Assembly (NCBI GenBank): GCA_019915015.1
Contig: JAHBBC010000014.1
Location: 868,001-932,000, forward strand
Direction of reading: 5' to 3'
Origin: Auriscalpium vulgare
Lineage: Eukaryota > Basidiomycota > Agaricomycetes > Russulales > Auriscalpiaceae
Length of the DNA: 64,000 bases
Under the pieces are notes generated by a model. That model saw only the letters and a list, made by a program, of their open reading frames with translations. It made no database searches and was not told where the DNA came from. Positions 13,013 to 23,513 of this stretch are shown in pieces. Made by a program: the position numbers and the translations under genes. How positions within the stretch are numbered: the stretch's first letter is position 1; every line of letters begins with the position of its first letter.

Positions 13013-15456
13013 TCAAGGACTCACGGCATAACCAAATGCCTCGACGAAGAGGCTGATGCTCGGCCCCCCTCTGAGGACGCTCATGGGACCCGCAGCAGGA
13101 CCGCGGAGTGCACTTCTAACATTGTTTGACAGGCTGTCCGGGCCGCACACTGTCGACATTGTCAGCCATTATTTCACCGCTTCATGAGCGTGCGACTCAC
13201 CACTGACGGCCATCGGGCCCTGCGCCAAGGAAGCAGCCTCCTCAATGATGCGGTGGACGTTCGGCCGGCCAATTTCAACTGTCGAATGCGGCAGGCGCTT
13301 GATTTTCTCGTTGGCCTTGTCTTGCTGCGCTGAGGTGTTCGCGGACGACGCCTCGCTCGGAGGGATGGAGTCGACATCGGCGCTAGTTATGAAGATGCGA
13401 ACGTCGATGTTGCAAGATGGCAGGTTCTGCTTGAGCGAGTCGTAGAGATCGTCGTAGACCAGGTTGATGTGAGCTGAAAAAGGGTAGAACTTAGCGCCAT
13501 CTTCAGAAGGCGGTCGTTGATGAAGACGCTCACAAAGGTCGCGGACGGCCCACACGAAAACGAAGTTACGGCAAGCGGAGGGGTTGACACGGGCGCGGCT
13601 GAAATAATGTCAGACCTGGGGTCCGTCATTACAATCCACAAAAGAACTTACTGGAGGAGGTCCACAAACAGAGGGCTCGTGAACGTGACCCCCGAGCCAC
13701 CTATTCGGTACGGCATTAGTTCGGAACATGTGAACACCGACTGAAACCTTACCAGCGATGTACACGGTGGTGTCGAAACCGTGCAACCGGGGGGGAGCGC
13801 CATAGGGACCGTCCACGAAAACCTTCAGAGTGCCCTGACCGTCGGCGATGTCCCCGAGCCGCTTCGTGAAACCCTCGCGGGCCTTGATTATGAACACGAG
13901 GTCTTTCCCATGAGAAGATGGGGTGACTTCGCCGCCCTGCTTCTTCTCATCGAAATCCTGTGCTTCGTCGTGCTTCAAGTGGTCCAAGTCGGCATTGGCG
14001 ATGGTGAAGGGGTGAGATTCAAAGGGAATCATGGAAACGCCGGGCATCGTCAGGAAGGCGCTCTGGCCGGGCGACCAATGGAGGTGCTTCGGGCGGCGGA
14101 AGCGGACGCGCACGAATCCAGACGCAACGGGCTCGACGGTGGCGTTGAACGTGCCAAGGCCCGACTTGAACCCGAAGTACGAGTGGTTGAAGATGAAAAG
14201 GCGGACAAGACGGATAGCGCGATCGAATCCCCACAGGACGAAGGAGGGCCAGATGTAGCTGTCCACTCTGTCAAATCACGGCGCGTGAGTACCAGAGATC
14301 CGTGATAGTCTGAAGCAGATGACGCACTCAAAACGTTTGGTGTGGTAGTATGCCCCGATAAGCATGACCCTGTCAACAACGAGCTCCGTGAGATGCGTCA
14401 GTAGACGACTGCGAGGAGCCGACTTACAGAACAAGTGCCAAATGTACCAGCACGAAGATCTCGTACGAAGCCTTGCGAACGGGGCGTATCGAGACGAGGA
14501 CGAGGACAGCCAACCCGATAGCTGACCAGTAGCCGGCTTGGATGAAGCCATGCGAGGCGGAGATAGGACCAGTCAGGCTGATGTTTGCACATTAGCCGAG
14601 CACAAGGGTCTCCATGATGTTGAATCTTACCCGAGGTAGATCTGTGAAGCGAAGAATCGGTGAGCGCTGGCTCCGTAACACGGACGATGCGACGTACTCT
14701 GCCTCCTGCGTGAAGCCACACAACAACCATGACAGTGCGGGCGCACATACGGTGGAGGAAGTTCAGCTGTTCTCGTCTATCAGCAACGTTTAGAACGCCT
14801 ACTGTTGGTCACAAACCTTCTCAAAGCTTATACCAGTCGCCCCTGAAGAACACCAGCCGTTAAGGAAGGATCAATAGCTCAACAGGTAGACCACTTACAA
14901 GCAATGATATTGTTCCTCATACCGAGGGCAACAATAAGCGGCGTCTGCACAGATGCAATGGCACCCGCGCGATTAGCGTAGTAACCGGCATCGAAGTGAT
15001 GACCAGCGACAGTCGTCGCTAGATGATAAATATATGTTAACGAGATTTGACCATTTGAGCAGCACAGCCGAACTTACTGTTGATCAGAGACCAGGTAAAC
15101 AAAATCGCGATATACATCGCCGTCATCAAGACCTCGGCAACGTTGAGGGTGTAACCCCCGCCGAGGTTGAGGACAGACCGGAAGACGACAACCCGCCACA
15201 AATTGACAGCGGCGACCGGGAGGCGCCTCCAGGAGATGGCCCCCGACCGCGGTGTTGCGCCTTCAGCATCACGTCGGACGCCTTTGCGGCTGCGTATAAA
15301 TCCAATCAAGGATGACACCCGGTTGCCGACGATGACGAGGAAGATGAAGCAGGCCAGGCAGTACCAAACCTCCTTCGGATACAACTCCGAACGGTGTCGG
15401 CGAAGAGTCCTGTCGGCGCTGGCAGGCGGTGCGGCAGTGGTGGCGTTCGCAGACAT
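13013..15456 (-). CDS. Ferric-chelate reductase (FRE/NOX-like transmembrane oxidoreductase)
   Basis: Plasma-membrane haem flavoprotein that passes electrons from NADPH through FAD and two b haems to extracellular ferric chelates. The ATG is at 15454-15456. The N-terminus holds a first membrane helix (YCLACFIFLVIVGNRV), followed by the ferric-reductase transmembrane core. The haem histidines sit in NFLHRM..WLHAGG and in LVHLALVL..GAYYH. The cytosolic half has HLHWSPGQSAFLTMP, the FAD motif HPFTIAN, FVDGPYGAPP, and then, after an intron, the NADPH-site glycine motif GSGVTFTSPLFVDLL. It ends in CGP and FVEAFGYA. The last intron is ambiguous: translation either runs into a stop at 13013-13015 or splices to a TGA near 12965. 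The gene is intact. Its divergent upstream region carries a TATA box and a strong dyad. Confidence 0.9.
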
Positions 15457-15529
15457 GTCGAAAAGGCCTGGATACGAGGAGGGGAGAGGACACTGCGTCT
15501 TCGAGCCATATCAAAACCGAGGCAATCCA

Positions 15530-15536
15530 TTTTATA
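15530..15536 (-). promoter_or_regulatory. TATA box of the ferric reductase gene
   Basis: On the minus strand this reads TATAAAA, about 75 bases before the ATG at 15456. Confidence 0.5.
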
Positions 15537-15562
15537 CCAGGAGGTGTGGCTCCAAGAATTGC

Positions 15563-15597
15563 AATATTCCAGTAGTATCCCCGGATATCCGGGAATA
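15563..15597. repeat. Dyad-symmetric element in the ferric reductase promoter
   Basis: A 14-bp perfect palindrome, CCCGGATATCCGGG (15579-15592), sits within wider arms ATATTCC (15563) and GGAATAT (15591). It lies just upstream of the TATA box, so it may be an operator-like site; the binding factor is unknown. Confidence 0.4.
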
Positions 15598-15599
15598 TG

Positions 15600-17557
15600 A
15601 TGTTCCAACAAGAAATCGAGATCCTGTTGAATCCACGCGCAGAAGATTCTGACCGATGTTGCAGGTGGAAAACCTCGGCGAAGAGTGCACAACTGCGTAG
15701 GCAACGCGGTGATTGGCGTGCGCCATATCTGATAACGACATTGATCGAGCACTCACGTCATAACAACCGATCTAGCCGACGCGGTCTGCGCGTGCGCTTC
15801 AATTGCGATGCCGCCGTTCCTACGATTCAAATTCATGTGCTGCTGAAAAACCTGCATGAGATGAACGAGTAATCGGAACGAAAGACAGCAGATAGAAAGC
15901 GGATGTCATGACCATCTAATCTCCGTCACCCACCTGCTCCTTGCCTTCTCCTAAAACTGCACCTCACCGACGCCGATTTTGGCCTTGAAATCATGCCCAA
16001 AGCTCCATTCTGTCTGCGAGCGCCAAGCAGAAGCGAAGAGAAATTACCAAAGGAGCCAAGTGCCACACGATGCACGCCCGGAATCAGCATCCCCGGGAAA
16101 GAAGATCTCGCATGGCTTTGCTCAATTCGCGTCGCCACCACGCTGCACAGCTCGGTGCTGATTTGCGTCCTCGAAAAATCACGAGGCTGTCTCGCCCGAT
16201 CATGAATGATCCCACCCCGGAAGCATTAATGGCCGCCTTATTGCTCACAGCTATAGCACTGCCGAACTGGGGCGAAACAGTGCTTGATAACAACAACGAT
16301 TGATAGGCGGGCAGTTGCGACTCACCATAGAACGCGAGAGAACGCTCCGCGACCTCAGAACTATGTTCCTTCTTATCGAGATCACATGGGTGTCCGAATG
16401 CCGCGAGGAACTACTCCGCACCAGAGGATTCGATGTTATCACAGTAGTGCAAGCGAATGGCTTGACGGAGTCGAACCGTACGGCAGTTGAGATTTGCGTG
16501 GTGCATTGGCTGCATTCGTCGCCGATATGGCCGAGAGCACACGGACCAATGGTGGAGTCACAGCCGTACCGATACACATGGTGCCAGTATATATCGCTCC
16601 TATAACGTCGAGGGTCGGGTGCCTAGAACTTCTACTGAACGCCAGAACAGAAGTACCCTGGGCCGTTGTGCGTGCAATGGATGTCTTGGCCCCCAAGTGC
16701 CGCCGAAAAACCACCATGACGGGTCGCATGCTATCGCGTGCTGCAATTTCTTCGCAGCACACGACCATAATTGGCCAGAAATGCAGACGAGGCACGGCAT
16801 TTAGCCGGTACTTCCCGGTTGGTGACCATTTGGTGCGCTGCCGCCGCTTTTTTGAGGGCTGTGTGGGAGTTGTGTGGGCTGTGTGGTTAGCGTTGCGGCT
16901 CCAGTAAGCATCAGCGGTGACCGGTGATAGTGGCTCTTCCGCGCACGGTCGGGAGACTCACCGGTGATAGCGTGCGAGGTGCCGCACGTCTTTTCATTCG
17001 CGTGCATCGCATATGGAACACATTGTGCAACGGCATCGGGGGATGGCCTGGGATGGCGACATTGGTCAGTCTGGACTCTGAGTTAGCCGATCCGGGATCT
17101 ACGGCCAAGACAACGAACAACCGGAAGATTTTTCGCAGGTCGGTTTCGAAGCAAGAATCTGCAAGCGCTTTGTTAGATTTCGCTTTAGCCGTTGATCTCT
17201 CCGTGATCGCGAGTCGACCGGATAACAAAAATAGACTCGAAGCATATCTCGTCCCGTCAACGTTCAACACTTGGGCCCGATTGACGTATCCTCCGACGCC
17301 ACAGCCTTTCCCGATGATGCAGGTGAGAGGGTGTTGATGACGCACCGGGGACATTTGTCAACTCGAGTGTGCATCTGATCTAGAGTAAGACAGCGTGATT
17401 TACCATCGCATTTGTAGAACAGTTACATAGGACGTGTACGCACAATAGTTGACCGTCTGGTCGGAGTGGCTGTGGAAGAGGGCTGCGTGACGTGGGCCGT
17501 CACGGTCACTCGCAGTGACGCTCTCACTCTCACTTTCAGTGTTGCCTCTGCCTCGTC
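15600..17557. other. About 1.9 kb with no recognisable gene
   Basis: Several medium frames exist on both strands (for example around 16250-16900 and 16910-17350). None shows a domain, good intron borders or a convincing start. They may be decayed genes. Confidence 0.4.
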
Positions 17558-18059
17558 ATGTTTCCCACCGCAGCTCGTCTGTCAAAAGCCTCGCGCATTG
17601 CGCTCACGCCTAAGAGGGGAAACAAGGATTTCTACAAGGGCGCGTATCTTGTGGCCCATCCTATACAAACTCGCTGACGAGACACGACTGTAGGGACGCG
17701 CCAAGCCTACCTTCCGGGCGGACACCGCACCGGCGCCCCAGGCAAACACGTCGTCGCTGGAAAGGCGAAGTATCGGTTAGTTGACGAGAAAGTGCGGTAC
17801 TTTGTCGCACCTCCTGTGGAGGAAATCAACGCTTCACCAGTGCGTGTGCCTGCTCTCGCCGTGCCTGCGCCTGTCTTGATACCCACCTGACCAGCTGAAG
17901 CCCTACGTGGACAAAAGCGTCAAGCTTTCGATCGCACAGAAACGGGAGATTTTCGGCAAGCTTCCGAGAGGAGGCTTGGATGGCGAGCATTACTTCCGCA
18001 TGGCGCCGAGGGTGGGCGAGCAGACTGCTGTCGCTGTCGAGCCAACACCGCCGTCATGA
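17558..18059 (+). CDS. MRPL27: Mitochondrial large-subunit ribosomal protein mL41 (Mrpl27 family)
   Basis: Structural protein of the mitochondrial 54S ribosomal subunit. Three exons, 17558-17639, 17694-17839 and 17895-18059, give exactly 130 residues. The start MFPTAARLSKASRIALTPKR is an Arg/Ser-rich mitochondrial targeting peptide. The family core follows: GNKDFYKGTRQAYLPGG, KAKYRLVDEKVRYFVAPP and LKPYVDKSV. The first intron begins GC rather than GT: only a GC-AG intron (17640-17693) joins YKG to TRQAYLPGG in frame, whereas the nearby GT gives a nonsense frame. Second intron: GTGCGT donor, CAG acceptor, phase 0. Length is normal for the family. Confidence 0.9.
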
Positions 18060-18407
18060 CGAAGATTCGTTTAGGATTACTGTTTTCAGTATCGTCATCC
18101 ATGTTCTGATCTCGTCATCTGTCCATGCCCTCGCTTACCCACTCCGAGTCCTTCCCATGTGGCCGCTCGTACTGCCCACGCGGACATTCGCCCGGCGCGA
18201 ATTATAGCCTATGGTGGACAATGTGCTTCCTCGGCGGAGGAAAATTGATGTCGGACTGATCAGTTGCTACGTAGTCAGAGTCTAGAACTTCTTGGCCGAG
18301 GACTCAGGAGGGCCTCAGAGGGGAACTGAGAATCCGGTCATGTGACTGGGCGCGCCTTGTCAACCGTGCCGGCGCGACGTTGGTTGACTTGACTGCAATC
18401 ACTGAGC
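18060..18407. other. Short intergenic region between mL41 and Sos7
   Basis: Nothing specific is seen. It must contain the mL41 terminator and the Sos7 promoter. Confidence 0.5.
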
Positions 18408-19652
18408 ATGTCGACCTCCCTTCAAGTCGACCGATCCTCGCGCAACCTCGACGTGGCTCGAAACCTCAAGACGAAACTTGAGTCAACGCAGTTGCGCATC
18501 CGCGACTCGCGGCCACGCTTCGAAGCATCTCCTCTTGACAATGTCGAAGACTGGCCCGCATCGCGAGGCTCAGGATCCGGCGGTGGCTTCAAGGTGCCTG
18601 AAGCCGTCGCTGCGGATGTCGCGTCCCAGATGGTGCGTTCAGTCTCTGGCATACATCCATATGATCTCACGCAGCCTCGTCTGCAGTCATTCCTGCGGAA
18701 GCTCAAGTGGCAGTACTTGGAGCAAAACGCGAAGGACAAGTACGTCAAGACGATCGTGAACGACGAAGCACCGATGATCACAGCCGACCACAATGCTGAG
18801 CTGCAAATGGTCAACGCGCAGAAGAAGGAGGCGTTGAAGGCCGCGAAGCAGCGGCTTGGTGAGAAGCACCAGGATATCCGGAGGCTCGCGCCATTGGTGG
18901 AGCACGGTGCGTTGTGCTTGTCTATCTGCTCTCCGATATCTGATGCGGCTACTAGACTACAACAAGGCGAAGAGCTTAACAGATGAGGCCGTCACGCTGA
19001 CCCAGAGCATCCTCGACGCCCGCCTGGCCATCACGCGACTGCGGCAAGCACACCCGCAACCCCGGCTGACAATCCCTCTTGCAGAAGAGCACCTGTCTGT
19101 GCAGATCGAAGAGATGCAGATGCTCGAGGACGAGCTGCAGAACGCGAACGACCGTGTGGGTCAGGTGAAGGATAGCGTGAAGGATGGCGCGAAAGAGGTG
19201 GAGCGGCTGCGGCTCGAGCGAGCGGAGGCGGAGAAGGAAGTGAAGGCGCGACGCGATGGTGCAGAGGACGAGCGCGTGGTGGAGCTCTATGACTGGTGCG
19301 CCCGCCGATCTACGTTACCGGACGCCGCCGAACTCACTGTGCTCTCAGGTTCAACGCAGCGCTCGCATTGCACCGCAATCTGCTTGACATGCAGGCATCA
19401 CACTCGGCATCCGAGAACGAGCTGCACCTGACGTACAATGTCGATAATCTTGCATCCCCGGATTCCCAGCGACGACGGAAGATCGTGACCATTGTCTTGC
19501 TCTTCCTGCCCAACACGCGACAACTCGCCGACGTGCAAGTGGAGGGACTAGACGAGGTGGACATGAAGAACGTCATCAGCGCATACGTACAGGCAAACGA
19601 CGCGCCAGGAGTGATATGGGCGATCGTCGAGAGGGCTCGGAGTACACTTTGA
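18408..19652 (+). CDS. Kinetochore protein Sos7-like, coiled coil
   Basis: Probable fungal kinetochore component that partners Spc7/KNL1 at the outer kinetochore. ATG at 18408. Two introns (about 18907-18955 and 19294-19349, both with GTGCG donors) keep frame. Conserved features include the N-terminal half with LRKLKWQYLEQNAKDKYVKTIV then DEAPMITADHN, the Sos7-family signature. Next is a long charged coiled coil (about residues 135-290, with VQIEEMQMLEDELQNANDRV and GAKEVERLRLERAEAEKEV). A globular C-terminus begins DWFNAALALHRNLLDMQ and ends WAIVERARSTL. The total of about 380 residues is usual for Sos7 orthologues. The family call rests on the sequence signature recalled, not on a search. 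Confidence 0.7.
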
Positions 19653-20646
19653 ACTGCATTCACGCTTTCTGTACTTGTAGCAGTCGCTGTCCTGAGTCAA
19701 AGCAGGGTGGAAATGTTGATGGTCGGAGTGCGGAGAGGATTCGCGGCGATGCGGTGCCCACGTAGGCTTGGTGGCGCGATAATCTCTCCTATGATACACC
19801 GATGACACTGACTCTGATGTTATTCCTAGGGCCGTACAAACCAAGTCATGATGCGATACCTGATGAATGAACCAGGGACAGCATCAATGGACGACGTCGA
19901 CGGCACCCATCGATTGCGCCTAGCGTTCTCCAGCCCACTCCTTCCCGCTAATTGACGACGCGGTCCTAGCAAGCAATACAAGTGACCTCCACTAGTACTG
20001 TGACTGACGACAAGATATATATGTGCAAGGTGGGGAGGACGTCCGTCTGGGGCCACACTCCTCTTCATCCCTCCATAGCGAGCCTTCGATCTCACTGCCA
20101 TCAGGCTTCTGTCCGCTGTTGTTCTTCTGCGCGTATTGCTAGCCCAAGCTGCAAATCACGCCGTTTCCGGTCCATCCTCCGAATGTTGTGGTCAGGGGTG
20201 ACCTGCTATAGCTAGCTCGTGCTCGCTGGCTGCTGTGTAGACTGATGGTCCAGAATTGTGAGCTCTGCCCCTTGGTCGTGTGGTGACCCAAAGCCTTATC
20301 GCAGAAGGCTTGGAGCATCGCACCATTTTCGTGTAAGCGACTTTCCAAGGTTGGGAATGGCCAAACACTGACGTTCTCTGTAGGCCAAACAGGTCGAATC
20401 AATTACTCGCGCTCGATGCTGGCAGGCAGTCACCAATATTGGAACCCCTCTGGAGTCTGCGGCGTGCCCGTGCCAGGCACCATCCCTCTCTTCGAACGGG
20501 CCTTGCCTGCTTGGGCTGCGGGACCTCGGCTGATGCGTCAATCCACGATTCTATGATGTCAGTACATACTCTTCGTTTTCGCACTGGCACCTCCGAGTCG
20601 GAGGGCTCGGGGACATCAACGGGCACCGTGTGAGCACCGCAAGACG
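19653..20646. other. Intergenic region upstream of the P450
   Basis: About 1 kb with no recognisable coding sequence. Several short frames on both strands lack domains. Confidence 0.4.
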
Positions 20647-20653
20647 TATAAAG
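20647..20653 (+). promoter_or_regulatory. TATA box of the P450 gene
   Basis: TATAAAG lies about 50 bases before the ATG at 20701. Confidence 0.5.
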
Positions 20654-20700
20654 ACTCAGCTGCACTCGTACTATCACTGGCGCCCCAGAAGACCCCCACA

Positions 20701-23147
20701 ATGACTTCTTTGCACATCGCCGTTCCCTCATCCGGCGTCGTCGTACTTTGCGGAGAGATTCTGCTCGCACCACTTTTCGTCGTTCTGGTTTTCGCCTTCA
20801 GACACTGGGTAAAACAGGCATCCCTTCGCAAACTCCCTGGCCCTCCCAGCAGGTCGATTTTAACAGGTGCGCACAGTCGAAGCACTGAAATTTTCGTTCA
20901 CATCGACCTTGATTCGCAGGAAATTTGCGCCAAATGTTCGACCCTGGTGCAATGCCCTTTCATGTACAATTGGTCAACACGTACGGGAACGTCATGGGAC
21001 TGACGGGCTTCCTCGGCGTGAGTCTTTTAAAGTACTACTGATCTACGCTAGTTGACGTGCCACTGGCCTCAGGACACTCGCCTCGTCGTGTCAGACCCCG
21101 TCGCGTGCACCGCTATCCTGTTAAAACAGCAAGATGTTTTTGAAGCGGCACCGTGGTCCCTCGAGTAAGATTCCATCCTGGCTACACTGCAAAGCCGGCT
21201 TGAACGTGCTACCGCTTAGAACGTTCCGACAATCATTTGGCACAAACCTTTTGGCTTCTTCGGGTGTGTTGGCAGTCTACGGCTTCTTCGGCGGCGGTCA
21301 TATCTGACGTGCATCCTTTCTTAGGCGCGCTGCACCGCAAGCAGCGCAAGATTCTCAATCCGGTCTTCTCCATCAAGCATATGCGCGAGATGACCCCGAT
21401 GTTCCAGAGCGTTGCTAGCCAGGTATATATGTCATTTATCCTGTGATTGTTCATTCTCCAATACTAAGCGTTGCCAGCTGCGTGATATCCTCATCTCGAA
21501 GACGGCAACTGGAGCTCAGGAACTCGACATGCTTGACTGGCTGAGCCGACTCGCGCTTGAGCTCATCGCCCAAGGCGGACTTGGCCACACGTTTCATAGT
21601 CTAGACCCTCACGTCGAAGAAAGTGAGTTCAGCAGGAAAATCAAGGAATACATGTGAGCACCGAAGCTCTATCCCCTGCCAGAATACGCTGACGTGAAGT
21701 CGCAACTGCAGGCCCTCTTTGGCAAAACTTGCCGTGTGGAGGCCACTTCTTCCCCTGGTCTCGCGCGTTCCTCCCCGGTTGCTCCGTCTGGGGGTGATCT
21801 GTCTCCCCATCCCTAGCCTTCACAATTTGATCAAGATCACCGATTGTATACATGAAAATGCCAAAGCAGTGTTTGATCTGAAGAAGTCTCTTTTGGAGCA
21901 GGGTGACGAGGCGTTCATCGGCGAGGTCGGCGAGGGGAAGGACATCATCACTATCCTGTGTGAGTCAACTCGTCACACTTACTGAATATTCGAGCTCATT
22001 CACGGCAGTGCGAGCCAACCTAGACGTGGCGGATGAAGACCGCCTGCCCGACGACGAGATACTGGCTCAGATGTCGTACGCGCATTATGATTACCGTCAC
22101 TGAAGAGCTGACAAGCTTTAAAAATTGATTGTGACAGGATGTTCCTATTTGCCGCAACAGACACGACAACGTCAGGTCTTTCTCGCATCCTCCTGATGCT
22201 GTCCAAATTCCAAGATGTCCAGGAAAAGCTGAGGCAGGAGCTGACCGCTGCCCAGGAGAGAGCGGATGGCAAGCTCGGGTATGATGAGTTGGACCAGCTG
22301 CCGTACCTGGACGCAGTGTGCCGTGAAACGCTGCGAGTGTACGTATTTCTTGCCGCCTCTCGCTGTGCATCTTTCAGACGTACTCTCATGCACATCACCC
22401 GTAGCTATCCTCCCGGAAATTTCATCCAGCGCTTGTCTGTATTTACCGTCCTCCTTCGTCATTTTCAGTGGCCTGATCGCGCTTTTGCTTGCAGTACGAG
22501 ATCTGACACTTTGCTCCCGCTGGGCAAGCCCGTCCTTACAAAAAATGGGCCGCTGATGTCTGTGTACGTGCCGCAATACACGACAGTGCATGTGGACATC
22601 CGTGCCATCAACTGCGACCTGGACATATGGGGCCCAGACGCCGCAGAGTGGAAGCCAGAGCGCTGGCTCTCTCCGCTTCCCAGTAGCGTCGCCGCGGCGC
22701 GAGTTCCTGGCGTCTACTCGAATCTGTACGTTGTCCCTTTTCGTTTCCCTTTTCGTTACGCGAAATTTTAATCTATCGGCTCTCCAATTCACACTGACTG
22801 GTTGGATATGGGCGTAGGCTCACATTCATCGGGGGAGGTCGCTCGTGCATGTGAGTAATTTCCCGTAGTGTGTCTTTCGAATTAGTTTGCTGACGAAAGT
22901 GAGCTTTCACTAGTGGATTCAAGTTTGCTCAACTCGAAATGAGTCGGTCTCAATTCATCGCATCGATGGCATCCTCTGATCGCATGACGCAGAGGTTGCA
23001 CTATCTGAGCTCATCCCGCATCTCCGCTTCTCCCTCTCTAGGCAAGAGGTGGTTTGGCGCTTCGGTTCCATCGTTACCCCGACGGTGAAGGAGTCGACAT
23101 CCTTCAAACCTCAGATGCCGTTGCTAGTGGAGCAGATTCAAGTGTGA
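20701..23147 (+). CDS. Cytochrome P450 monooxygenase
   Basis: Membrane-anchored haem monooxygenase, probably of secondary or xenobiotic metabolism; the substrate is unknown. An N-terminal membrane helix (VVVLCGEILLAPLFVVLVFAF) precedes the hinge LRKLPGPPSRS. After spliced exons come FRQSFGTNLLASSG, HRKQRKILNPVFSIKHMREM (helix C), and the I-helix oxygen-binding motif FAATDTTTSGL. The K-helix ETLR and YPPG are joined by introns. The PERW box (EWKPERWLSP) and the haem loop FIGGGRSCIGFKFAQLEM contain the thiolate Cys. The last exon finishes TPTVKESTSFKPQMPLLVE and stops at 23145-23147. More than ten introns were traced and all keep frame, so the gene looks functional. It is unclustered with other biosynthetic genes here. 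Confidence 0.93.
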
Positions 23148-23513
23148 TTCAGGAAATCCTTTTGCATGTTCGATAGCCAACTTCCGGTAGACATGCACTT
23201 AGGTTCATCCAAGGAAATCAGTATGTTCTGCTTATATTGATAGTCACATCTGTACGCCACTGTTAGAGAAGCTTGCTAGTCGAGTCGGTAAATGATTTGT
23301 AGATGCGCATGATATGCAACTGATGTAAAGATTGGAAATTCCAGTGAGGCTTGAAACTAAAGTACTTGAAAGTTTCCGCTGAGGTCGAGCCTTCGGGTAA
23401 ACGCGGTCACGTGCGGGAACGCTGTTGTTGCTTCCGCCGCCGTTGCTTGCCGACCTCCTTCATTACCACTACCGACACCCGCCTGAGCCTCCCCCCTTCC
23501 TTACCCAAGCCAC
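23148..23513. other. Intergenic, P450 terminator and kinesin promoter
   Basis: A 366-bp gap. No coding feature is seen. Confidence 0.5.

Noticed and set aside
16250..17350. Several overlapping 100-140 codon frames
   Set aside because: No domain, no coherent exon chain, and similar lengths on both strands, as expected by chance in GC-rich DNA.
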